A stretch of 64,000 bases of DNA from contig OU342630.1 of assembly GCA_910589415.1 (NCBI GenBank), positions 86,052,186-86,116,185 of the forward strand, written 5' to 3'. This document shows positions 39,527 to 49,351 of this stretch, one piece after another; position 1 is the first letter of the stretch, and each line of letters starts with the position of its first letter. Origin of the DNA: Malachius bipustulatus (taxonomy: Eukaryota; Arthropoda; Insecta; Coleoptera; Melyridae). A model generated the notes under the pieces. The model saw only the letters and a program-made list of their open reading frames with translations. It did not search any database and was not told the DNA's origin. Made by a program: the position numbers and the translations under genes.

Positions 39527-42500
39527 TGTTTACTTCCAACAATTAATGAAAAATTCATGTTACTGTAATGTCTGGAACGGATACCATATAATTCATCATT
39601 TTTTTTCCCACAAAACCTCTTTACAGAGAAGTTGAGAATATTGGAAATTGATAACATACCTAAATCTGAACGAAATTTGAAGTTTGGCAACCGCCTAAAC
39701 TCAACTTAGAATAAATAAAATATTCAAAAGCCTTCGTTGCAATGGAAATAAAAATAATAACAAACATGTTCAGTGCAGTGGTGCCACTTTTATTTTTACA
39801 AAAATGGTCATATCTTTGGAAGAAAAGAACTTACAATACTGCAGTAAGAAAATTTACCACTCTTAAAAAGTGAAGTTGACCGCAGCATGCTCCGAGTGCG
39901 CGAGTTACTGATCACCTGTATACAGGGTTATCCTAAATAGGTGCGAAAAATTTTAGGGAGGTGATTACTCCTTGGCTCATTTAAGGGAAAAAGTTCTAAT
40001 TAACATGGAGGCTCGCACCGTTTCTGAGATAGGTACAGGGTGTGGAAAAAACGTGTTATATGAAAACGTGTGGTTATTAACGTTAATAATAAAGTGCTTT
40101 GCTTCTTGTTTTTTTTTGAATTTCCCAATAAATTAGAATTATTCACTAAAATTGCTTGAATTTTATCACCTGCCTATTAAAAACTTTCACTAAATTATTA
40201 ATAAATTTTTGACAGCTAAAGTCATTCAGATAGAGTTCAGATAAAACATAACCACCTTGATGAAAGCTTTTCTTGGTTTTAGGTACTCTTGATCATAATT
40301 ATTGCTAACGTGAAACGTCTTCGAGAAAAACAGCTACGTACAGTCTTTTTATCTTGGTTTTTCCAAGATATATTTCGCTTTATGTCAAATTAATTTCACT
40401 TTGTATCAATTCCTTTTCATATTTTGCGTGCAGTGACATTATTATAAACATTGAAAAAGCATTTGGAATAAGAGGAATAAAATTTGAAAAAAAAAATTGA
40501 AAAATCACACTGACGTTTGATTAATGGGAAAATCATTTGACAAATTTGGAAACACAATTGACAAAAGACGAAAACCGAAAGAGAAAGAATGTCTGACAAG
40601 AAACTTTCTTTGATGTTTCAAAACTTGTGTCGGAGAATAAGCTCGAAAATACTTCGCTCAGTTCTAAACTCTCCTCCAATGCCACATGAAAAAAAAAAAT
40701 GAGCTGGTATAAAAAGGCAGCTAATATCATGATATGACATGTACAAATATGAATTCTGTATCTCAAACGGTTCCCAAAAATAGAAAAATAATCTATTTTT
40801 GACACCTCAATTTTTTATTTTTTTTTAAAGGGCCGATGGCACACCCATATCTCCGCCGCTGGTTTTTGCAATTTATCACCATAAGCCGTAAATCATGAAA
40901 GATACTTAACTGATGCTGCGTGCCAAATTTCAATTTTTTTAAAGCAGCCGTTTTGACAATATTCACAAAACATTATTTTTTCCCCAAAACTTCAACGCCC
41001 TGTATCTTGAAAAGAAAGCTTTCCCGGCTATAAGTGTATTAGAGAAACTGGCATTATTTTAACGTTATCTATCACTTGGTAAAGTCCTGACGTTTTAAGT
41101 TGGACCTGCCTGTATAACAACTGAATATTATTTTATTATAAGATTTTTTTGAGTAGTTGATGTGTTTGAAAAATCAATTTTGGGTAAATACAACGATGAG
41201 AATTACTACTGGAACTATTTCGTCAACTCAACCCCTTGGCTATCAGAGTTTTTGATCGATGTGTTTGTTGTTTATGTGATCAATGACCATCCATGCCAGA
41301 CAGTCAACCATATTAAAAGTAAATTAATGTCCGATATCAAAATTTGATGGTGGGTTTTATACAATCGTTTTTATTCATGGAACGGTTTCAGACGCATTAA
41401 TTTGAATTCTAAAACGAAACTTTTATGAAAATGCGACTACTTTATCACACTTAGCTTAATAGTAGAGTGCTAGAATGAATAAAAGTCGCTTAAAAAACGA
41501 TTCTGTGGGCCTTTTAGTGTACAAGGCTGAAATTTTCAGGAATCGTAGTTTATGACCTAAATAACTCAAATCCGAAGTCGTCAAAAAATCGTCCTGTGCA
41601 AAAAGGCACTATTCAAAATTTTCGACTTTTTTTACAGGATGTGGTAGTTCATTAGTGCAACTTTGTCGTGCCAATTTTTCAAAATGTTATCTGTGATGGT
41701 TAAGTTAGAAAAAAATCAAAACCGTTTTAGAAAAGCATTGCGCAAATGGGCCCATCGTAACTTTAAACAGCGATATCTCGCTTCGGTTTACGGCAAAAAC
41801 TGCCTGCTCGGACTACTTTTTTTCACTTAACAACGCCTATCTCAAAAACGAAGCTCTTAATCGAAAATAGCATATCTTTAAAAATTATTCCCTGATCATT
41901 TCTGATTCCCACGGTGTCATTTTTCTATTTTTATCTTTAATAATAAACTAGCAATAAATATAAATGTTAAACGATGCTAAAATGTGAATTGTAGCTACCG
42001 CATCAAACGTAGGGAAACGTCGATCACCCTCTCTTGCTTCTCTATGCCCCTCACCCTTGGTTCAGCGGTCTGCATGCCGAGAATTTAAATCGAACGCCCG
42101 CTATAATAGGATACTATTTATTAGATATTAATTTTAATAATAATTATTAAAGTCAACAATGTATTATACAAATACAAAATGCAAAGTAGGTATGCCAATA
42201 AAGTTATCCCTGATTTTTTAATTATTTAAGGAATTCCTGCATGTGCATGACCAGATATTGCAGTATGTATTATTATTTACACACCTAAATACCTACCTAC
42301 CTACCAACCTACCTCGTAAATATTTCTTGCAAAAATAGGAACAAACAAACCTCCAAGATAAAAAAATAACGTAATCATGAACTCATTTTGGATATTTTAC
42401 ATTTTTTGTTCAAGTGATTAAAAGATCGAAACCTTATACATTTTTCAAAACCAACATGTTCTCGTTTTTCGCATAGGTACTGATTTGAATCGCTGACTCC

Positions 42501-45166
42501 AGTTCACTCTCCGAACTTGTACTACTTAATGCCATCTTGGACCTTTTCAGCCTGTATTTTTCAAGTTTCAGTGGATTACAATTAGGTTGTAAATAAGTTA
42601 TATCATTTAAAGCTACGATATCATATTGCGATACTTACCAAAAATATAAGTCATAGGTACCAGCTATATTTTATTCACCACTAGAAGGTGCACTTCTAAA
42701 CGCGTTTCACGCAAGACTGTGAAAATGAAAATTGTAAAATTGGCAGAAAGCAGAACGGCACCAAGAAGCAGTTCCAAGAAAAAGGAGTTAGTACCTACCT
42801 ACCTGCAGTATGAATTATATAGTATTTGCAGACGAAAATGTAGGTGGCTAACTATGAGCCTCTTTAAAGCTCTATAAAGTTATATTACACCCATAAAAAT
42901 TTACATTATTAGCAGGTGACATTTTTACCTGGTTGGTTGAAACGATTGTATTGTAAAGTGTAAGAACATTCAAAACTTTTCGCCTTCCGCTAAAATTTGT
43001 AGGTATGGACCTGCTAGGTACTTGGGGAAGATAACATTTAGTTTAGGTGTGTAAAGAATAATACTGCTTGACATACCTAATAATACTACTTAAACAAAAA
43101 ATTTAAAATATCCAAAATGAGTTCATGATTACGTTATTTTTTTATCTTGGAGGTTTGTTGTATTGTTCGTATTTTTGCAAGAAATATTTACGAGGTAGGT
43201 TGGTAGGTAGGTAGGTATTTAGGTGTGTAAATAATAATACATACTGCAATATCTGGTCATGCACATGCAGGAATTCCTTAAATAATTAAAAAATCAGGGA
43301 TAACTTTATTGGCATACCTACTTTGCATTTTGTATTTGTATAATACATTGTTGACTTTAATAATTATTATTAAAATTAATATCTAATAAATAGTATCCTA
43401 TTATAGCGGGCGTTCGATTTAAATTCTCGGCATGCAGACCGCTGAACCAAGGGTGAGGGGCATAGAGAAGCAAGAGAGGGTGATCGACGTTTCCCTACGT
43501 TTGATGCGGTAGCTACAATTCACATTTTAGCATCGTTTAACATTTATATTTATTGCTAGTTTATTATTAAAGATAAAAATAGAAAAATGACACCGTGGGA
43601 ATCAGAAATGATCAGGGAATAATTTTTAAAGATATGCTATTTTCGATTAAGAGCTTCGTTTTTGAGATAGGCGTTGTTAAGTGAAAAAAAGTAGTACGAG
43701 CAGGCAGTTTTTGCCGTAAACCGAAGCGAGATATCGCTGTTTAAAGTTACGATGGGCCCATTTGCGCAATGCTTTTCTAAAACGGTTTTGATTTTTTCCT
43801 AACTTAACCATCACAGATAACATTTTGAAAAATTGGCACGACAAAGTTGCACTAATGAACTACCACATCCTGTAAAAAAAGTCGAAAATTTTGAATAGTG
43901 CCTTTTTGCACAGGACGATTTTTTGACGACTTCGGATTTGAGTTATTTAGGCCATAAACTATGATTCCTGAAAATTTCAGCCTTGTACACTAAAAGGCCC
44001 ACAGGGTGACAACTTATTGCTAGATTGGCACTCTACTATAAACGATGTATAGGTAATAATTTATGAACTTCTGTGGTGAAATATCACATTGCATTGAAAA
44101 GTTCTTGACGACTTAAATATTTTAACTTAGAAAAATTATTTATTTATTATCAATAATAAAAAAAATATGGCTAAAATAAGAAATTCCAATTTTTCATGAT
44201 GTTTCAGCAACCAACGACTGAAGCTAGTCTCACATTGTTTTTCAGTTTCTAAAAAGCATAAAGTTGTGCAACTTTTCTCTTATTTTACCGACGCATTAAT
44301 CTCTGCTTGTTTCCGAGATCCCAATGATGAGAGAGAAAAAAACTGATAACCCATCGAAAATGAAAAACGATTTTTTTGGGGACATTTATCGCCAATTTAG
44401 CAAAAATATTCGAACCGTTCATTTCATTTTAGAAAGGGACATGTTATAGAAGTAGTTGTGTTTTTTTAATGACAAGATTTAAAGTAAGTATTTCTTATTT
44501 ATAATTGCTTTATATTAATTAGACTGCTAATTACTTTTTGATAACTAAAATACTTTGTGCAGGATGAAGACGTTTCGGGACAAATGATAAGTTTAAAATA
44601 AATTAGATTCTTAAATAAAAATGTGGGCGTTCTGTTAAAAAATTAAAAATTAGAAATCAACTCCTACTTAGGAGATAAAAATGAGTAAGCACAACCGCGT
44701 TGATAACATGTTCCTCTCTGAATAAATTGACTTTTTTCGGGTACCTATTGTTTTTTTTTAATGGACAATTATATTCAAAACATGCCCAGAGCATTAATAA
44801 AATAAGATTTAATATTAGCTAGCAGTGACCTACCTAAAATAATTATATTCAGAAAAATAATTTTCTTTTTGTTAACAAATTAAAGATTTTCATGAGAGCT
44901 TTGCTATTATATTTAAATAGGTAGACCTATCCAAGAAATTTAACAGATAAGGAGTGTGCTTAAAGTGTCACTGTGATTGTTTACATTACATGTCGGTACA
45001 AAAATACAGCGTTTGTTCAACTTCCTTGACTCATCTCGAAGTAAAATCTTATTAGTACTTATTGTAAGATTTCAGAGTTACTTACCAGGGTAAAATATGA
45101 AATCTTGTAAGTTTCTTTCTCTTTTTCGTCCTCATTGTTTTGATTTTCATTCACAGCAAACGTCAT
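29503..45166 (-). CDS. Full-length ABCB (P-glycoprotein/MDR) transporter, gene 1, 19 coding exons, 1257 aa
   Basis: ATP-driven exporter of the ABCB full-transporter family, expected in the plasma membrane and, from family knowledge, pumping lipophilic compounds and xenobiotics. Exons, in coding order on the minus strand: 45166-45086, 37654-37361, 37122-37022, 36967-36796, 36719-36399, 36326-36102, 35867-35742, 35656-35282, 35067-34872, 34816-34734, 34524-34348, 34286-34182, 33568-33407, 33338-33135, 32804-32563, 32019-31860, 31509-31111, 30555-30409, 29706-29503 (TAG). All have AG/GT borders and frames join; 15 of 18 introns are phase 0. Order is TMD1-NBD1-linker-TMD2-NBD2. NBD1: Walker [10 protein letters not shown] 417-425, Q-loop Q465, LSGGQ 521-525, Walker B glutamate E546, H-loop H577. 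NBD2: Walker A 1048-1056, LSGGQ 1154-1158, E1179, H1210. Both ATP sites look catalytic. N76 (NAT) is a likely glycosylation site in the first extracellular loop. The 1257-aa length is normal for the family. The ATG exon is inferred from SYFTL joining FRYATKLDR; an upstream noncoding exon cannot be excluded. Exact orthology within insect Mdr genes is unknown. Confidence 0.93.
30590..30953. repeat. Degraded foldback plus small hairpin in an intron of gene 1
   Basis: Between exons 31509-31111 and 30555-30409. The left tip TACAGGGTGGTTGG is at 30590. Internal arms (ATCGTATTTTAAGCAT and AAGATCAGGCATCGTTTAAG) are inverted further right, ending near 30882. A separate hairpin, GTGTCCTAGAATA with TATTCTGGGACAC, lies at 30920-30953. 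Confidence 0.65.
38490..38958. repeat. Foldback-type element with TACCGGGTGTTTCATTG tips, intron 1 of gene 1
   Basis: The left tip TACCGGGTGTTTCATTG is matched by CAATGAAATACCCGGTA on the right. The interior is only partly inverted (ATTTGTTAAGATTGAAAAGCTG against TTTTTCAATCTTGAAGCTTAG). The tip resembles the TACAGGGTG family but differs. Confidence 0.7.
39153..39212. repeat. Two abutting short palindromes
   Basis: The 39153-39179 segment reads TATTTTCAACACC then its complement; the 39178-39212 segment reads TAAACATGATCAATAGG, a central T, then its complement. Both are perfect or nearly so and they share two bases. They lie in intron 1 of gene 1 and could be the folded ends of a small element. 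Confidence 0.8.
39318..39921. repeat. Foldback element with AAT microsatellite inside, intron 1 of gene 1
   Basis: Short inverted ends: GATGATCAGTAACTCGCGC near 39323 and GCGCGAGTTACTGATCACC near 39899. Between them lies an AAT repeat and unremarkable AT-rich DNA. Boundaries are approximate. Confidence 0.6.
39478..39523. repeat. (AAT)n microsatellite
   Basis: About fifteen uninterrupted trinucleotide units. The open frames across it (poly-Asn and poly-Tyr) are artefacts. Confidence 0.97.
40835..41116. repeat. Repeat copy in intron 1 of gene 1, inverted relative to 22199-22500
   Basis: Reverse-complement copy of 22199-22500, with blocks such as CATATCTCCGCCGCTGG, AGCAGCCGTTTTGACAATATTC and CTATAAGTGTATTAGAGAAA shared. 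It ends at a degraded tip (CCTGCCTGTATAAC). One half of a foldback-type family. Confidence 0.75.
41462..44036. repeat. 2.6-kb near-palindromic element in intron 1 of ABCB gene 1
   Basis: The arms run from 41462 to about 42415 and from about 43093 to 44036 and are near-identical reverse complements over roughly 900 bp, with a spacer of about 680 bp. Tips are GTAGAGTGC and GCACTCTAC, with TA on both sides (41460-41461, 44037-44038), as expected for a TA target duplication. The arms include TACC/GGTA runs (near 42290-42315 and 43195-43220). No transposase frame is present. Probably a non-autonomous DNA element; its superfamily is unknown. Confidence 0.85.
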
Positions 45167-46022
45167 AGCAAAACTCTAATTATTATTTATAAACTGAATG
45201 AAGTAGGTCACTGGGTCCAAGCCAAGGAAATTCTCGAGGAAAATGATTATTTTCGGAGCGCGTAACACTGAACTGAATAATCCCAATAGTTAGCTCAGGA
45301 TAAAAACAAGGAAAAATCGATTTCTGCGTCTCCTAGGAAACCTAACTTGTCACTTCATAACTAGACACCAGAGTAGAAAGCACGAGTATATTAAACCATG
45401 AACAATAAGTTTAATTCATTAGTGCGATCGTTAGGTATTTATTGATAGTTTGCAAGAACTTCGAGTTTTAAGCATAACTCGCTATACTTTCAGTATTCGA
45501 AGGTACAAATTATTGAACGGGAAAATTAATTTTATCCTTTATTTACATTACATATCTGGCCACATGTTATGTATCAGAGCTTGGTCTATAATGGTGAACG
45601 CGCATGTTGCTACATTATGAAATAGATTTATAAAAATCCAAGTTACACTAATAAGGATTTATAATAATACTACGCTTAATTGTTTTCTATGTTTCTCTTA
45701 TATATATATATTCATCTTAACAGCATTTATTTATAGTAAGTACTTATGTTACGTAAGTGAGTCTACGTATAATATGTATTCAGAAGATCATATGGTCATA
45801 ATAAGTCTATCTTATTAGTCTATACCTATAGTACGGCAAACGCGTCTTTTATGTCAACAAAACTTCAACACCTACGTACCTATTCCAAATATGATTTATG
45901 ACAAAAGCAATAAATGGGAGTGCCGGAAAAGTTACCATTTTCAGTTTATATCTCAACATGCGAAGTTCTATCCCTTATCTATTAAACATTAAACTTTCGC
46001 TTATTTTAAGCCTTTTCCTTTA
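45167..46022. other. 5' flank of ABCB gene 1, no gene seen
   Basis: AT-rich DNA upstream of the gene 1 start codon. It presumably holds the promoter and any 5' noncoding exon. No TATA element or initiator can be assigned with confidence. Contains a short TA run near 45700. Confidence 0.4.
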
Positions 46023-47215
46023 TACAGGGTGTCCCAATATTCCATGGACATGGAGCAACCACAGATTACTGAGGTAAAAAAAAGTCGCTCGGACCAAACT
46101 TATCTCTATACCAAAGTGCTTCGTTTGTCCGTTAGAGGGCTTCAAAGTCTTTTGAAAATTTTAGTTTTTTTGAAATAGCTCAAAGTCGGCTCATTCCAAT
46201 TCGATGAAATTTGGTAGGTAAATTTCTTATTAAAAGTACTAACTTCTGATGTACATGATAATTTGACGAAAACCCGGGAAGGGGTGAAACTACCCCTACC
46301 CTCCACTAAAATCGATCGTAATTGTTGATAGGGTAGCAGGAACGCTGTTCATGTTTTTTTGTTTGAAAGATACATCGTTTTAGCCCATTTTTGGTCTTCT
46401 ACAAAAATCTGTATCTTTCCGAGGTGCTATGTGATAAGATAAATTAGTCGATGATACCTAACCAAAATTTTATTTTATTCTTTTAATTTGAAATCAAATT
46501 TTCAATTGTCAGGTGATTATTTGATCTAATCTCATAGAAGATGTTTAGTATGGTTCGTTTTTTTTTTCAGGTGTTTGCAAACGGTTTTTTTCAAACGCAC
46601 TAAACAGTTTGCAAAACGACGAGCTTCCAAGAAAAGTTAAAATCATTTTTTTGCGCAGGATGGAACTTTCTAGGGTCCAAACCGGCGCCCACATCGAGCA
46701 TATTTTATGAGATTAAATAAAATAATCACCTGACAATTGAAAATTTGATTTCAAATTAAAAGAATGAAATAAAAATTTAGTTATCATCGACTAATTTATT
46801 TTCTCACATAGCACCTCGGAAAGATACAGATTTTTGTAGGAGACCAAAAATGGGCTAAAACGATGTATCTTTCAAACAAAAAAACATGAACAGCGTTCCT
46901 GCTACCCTATCAACAATTACGATCGATTTTAGTGGAGGGTAGGGGTAGTTTCACCCCTTCCCGGGTTTTCGTCAAATTATCATGTACATCAGAAGTTAGT
47001 ACTTTTAATAAGAAATTTACCTACCAAATTTCATCGAATTGGAATGAGCCGACTTTGAGCTATTTCAAAAAAACTAAAATTTTCAAAAGACTTTGAAGCC
47101 CTCTAACGGACAAACGAAGCACTTTGGTATAGAGATAAGTTTGGTCCGAGCGACTTTTTTTTACCTCAGTAATCTGTGGTTGCTCCATGTCCATGGAATA
47201 TTGGGACACCCTGTA
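46023..47215. repeat. Foldback element with TACAGGGTGTCCC tips, arms about 530 bp
   Basis: Long inverted repeat. The left arm starts TACAGGGTGTCCCAATATTC and the right arm ends GGGACACCCTGTA; the arms track each other past the internal TTTGATTTCAAATT stretch to a short unpaired centre near 46540-46700. The 61-codon frame at 47060-47245 is antisense arm sequence also present in the left arm, not a gene. Apparent TA flanks. Confidence 0.85.
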
Positions 47216-47554
47216 CAAATAAAATCTTCCTTGGCTAGTATCCATGCATATTCACAAAGTTTGATGGTGATATATCTCAAAAATTATTAGGTAATGAGAT
47301 GGAGATGTCTATACAGTTTATGACGTTTATCTACAGTAGACAAATAATACTTGAGCTTTCTTGGGACTTAGGTTCTAATTTTAATTTGCCACTATAGGTT
47401 CTTTGCAGAACAAATTATAAACTTTCGATGGATCTCGATGTTTTAATAGAGGATAGAGAAACATTCCCGAGACACTTCTTCAAAAGGAATGCAGTGTCGT
47501 AGTAATAAATAAAAATCGAGTTATGTGATAAAGTTACATTTCTTTTAAATTAGT

Positions 47555-47706
47555 CATATTGGGTCATATATTTGGTCAGACACAAGTTTACGATATCAAT
47601 AGTCCAATAGAAGAAACACAAACATCCATGGCGAGACTGGGATTCGAACCCAGTCGTTGGCAGTCTCAACTGCCTAGTAGCTCTGTAACCCGCAAAGCTA
47701 CCACCT
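47555..47706 (-). mobile_element. tRNA-derived SINE
   Basis: Minus strand has an RNA polymerase III internal promoter. The A box is GGTAGCTTTGCGGG (47689-47702) and the B box GGTTCGAATCC (47640-47650), set in a T-arm flanked by ACTGG and CCAGT. No matching 5' acceptor strand faces the TCTCGCC, so this is not a functional tRNA. A body (CATGGATGTTTGTGTTTCTTC) extends leftwards to about 47555. The boundaries are approximate. Confidence 0.7.
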
Positions 47707-47911
47707 CTTCTTTCTTATTACAATCTTTATCATGTCATGTGGTTTAATAAAAATTATTAAAATATTAAAAAAGTTAGAGAGGGCTAAAAATAATTAATTA
47801 ATAAGAAATCAACATAATTATCTATACACAATAAATTTTCAAATTATGGTTGCCCATTATTTGCGAAAAACAAGCAACATGGCTTTGAAATTTGTAGTTT
47901 CGATAGCATTA

Positions 47912-48790
47912 TACAGGGTGTTAATGAATAGGTGTTACAAACTTGAAGAGCATGTAGTAAATGAATACAAAATATAGGCAGAAAATGTCCTATATACAGG
48001 AGTTTTGGCTGCTTTAATTTTAGAGATACAGGATGTTAAAGTTCTTCAAAAAATTTAATATATTTTGAATATCTACAAACTGGATGATCAGAATAATTCG
48101 AAATTTTTGACAGTTGTTGTATTAATTGAAGTAGATGATTTAAAACTCTCAATAAAAAATTGGCGGACATCTGGGTGAGTTCTTACCTTTTTTATAATTT
48201 CTACGCAACTGACTAATTCAAATTTGTTATTTTTGGTAGATAACTCATGTTGTTTAGAGGAGAAAAGTCGTCGTACGATTTTGTCTTAGGTAGGACCCAC
48301 TGTTTCCGAGATACTTCACAATGTAGGAACCGGTAGGTACAAGGTAAAATATCATAAAAATCAATGCTATTGAGTATTTACAGAAATCAATTATTTTGGA
48401 AGCGTGTTGCATTACAAAGAGTTTGCATGTGCGTCCTACAACATAAACTTAAAACGGCTTTTCTCCTATAAACAAAACGAGGTATCTACCAAAAGTAACA
48501 AATTTGTATTAAAGTCACTGGCGTAAAGAACCTTCTCTGGACATTTTTTAGCTTGGCTAAATGTACCTATCTGATAAGAAGGACACCATACTATTGACGA
48601 GTATTCTAGACGAGATTTTACAAACTATTTGTAGAGAAGTAGAGTATTCGGGTAAGTAAATTCACTGCAGTTCCTGACAATGAAGCCTAACATTTGAATG
48701 CAGCTGCCACCGTCAGATCCACATGACTGTTAAAAGACAAGGAACAAGGAAATTCAAAAAATATTAAATTTTTCCAAGAACTTTAACACT
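47912..48790. repeat. Foldback element interrupted by the BEL/Pao insertion (left portion)
   Basis: Begins with the TACAGGGTG tip at 47912. The left-arm stretch 48003-48066 is matched in reverse complement by sequence made from 48763-48795 plus the bases right of the BEL element (56584 onward, CTTTATCTCTAAAATTAAAACTCC). So the BEL element entered the right arm of this older element. The interior (48067-48760) has no recognisable gene. Confidence 0.6.
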
Positions 48791-48795
48791 CTTTA

Positions 48796-49234
48796 TGAAC
48801 GAAGATTGTTCATGGAGCATAAATTTGAACGGATGGGATTATTAATGAATTAATCGACGGGAAGAAAATAACAATGGAAGATGGTTGACCTACCTTTTTA
48901 ACGACGTTAGGTGATGAGTCTAAATACCATAACCAGTTGATTGATTAAATTCAATAATAATCTTGTTGTTCGATGTGGTAGACAGCTTCGCACGGGCCCG
49001 GCATGTATTTTCCTGCTTCTGAAGGGGCGAAGACAGGACACGACGAACAGTGAAGAAGTTCACAATACGAATATATTTTCACTCCGACCACGGTGACGAC
49101 TCGTTTTCTACTTACTACCGCCCGGTCTCGCGACGGCGACGACACCTGTGCCCTTGCGCATAGACGTTATAGGTCGAACCAAAAGGGACGGGGTAAAAGG
49201 AAGGCGGCAAGGATTTAAAAATGAACATGAAACA
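48796..49234 (-). repeat. 3' LTR of the BEL/Pao element
   Basis: Downstream LTR, 439 bp, with no difference from the 5' copy found on reading both. CTTTA target duplication lies just to its left at 48791-48795. Expected to supply the poly(A) site of the element's RNA. Confidence 0.93.
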
Positions 49235-49236
49235 TA

Positions 49237-49249
49237 CCGCCCACCAAAA
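49237..49249 (-). other. Polypurine tract next to the 3' LTR
   Basis: Minus strand reads TTTTGGTGGGCGG two bases before the 3' LTR. A G-rich tract in this position primes plus-strand DNA synthesis in LTR elements. An oligo(A) tract at 49290-49305 (oligo-T on the element strand) is not a candidate. Confidence 0.65.
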
Positions 49250-49351
49250 TTACTATAAAATAAAGTAATTTTCTGATGAGAAGAGAAGAAGAAAAAAAAA
49301 AAAGAAAGAATGAAGTTAGAATTCTAACTATTTACATGTGTTGTGTCTTGC

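Noticed and set aside
42290..43220. CRISPR-like or telomere-like array from the repeated TACC/GGTA runs
   Set aside because: Only short tetranucleotide runs within the arms of a palindromic element; no spacers, and the setting is an insect genome.
47630..47706. A genuine tRNA gene on the minus strand
   Set aside because: T-arm and D-arm-like segments are present, but no 5' acceptor strand pairs with TCTCGCC and the sequence continues as a SINE body.
48951..49145. 64-codon frame in the LTR, repeated at 56300-56494
   Set aside because: It lies inside the BEL/Pao LTRs, is identical in both copies for that reason, and has no similarity to a known protein.
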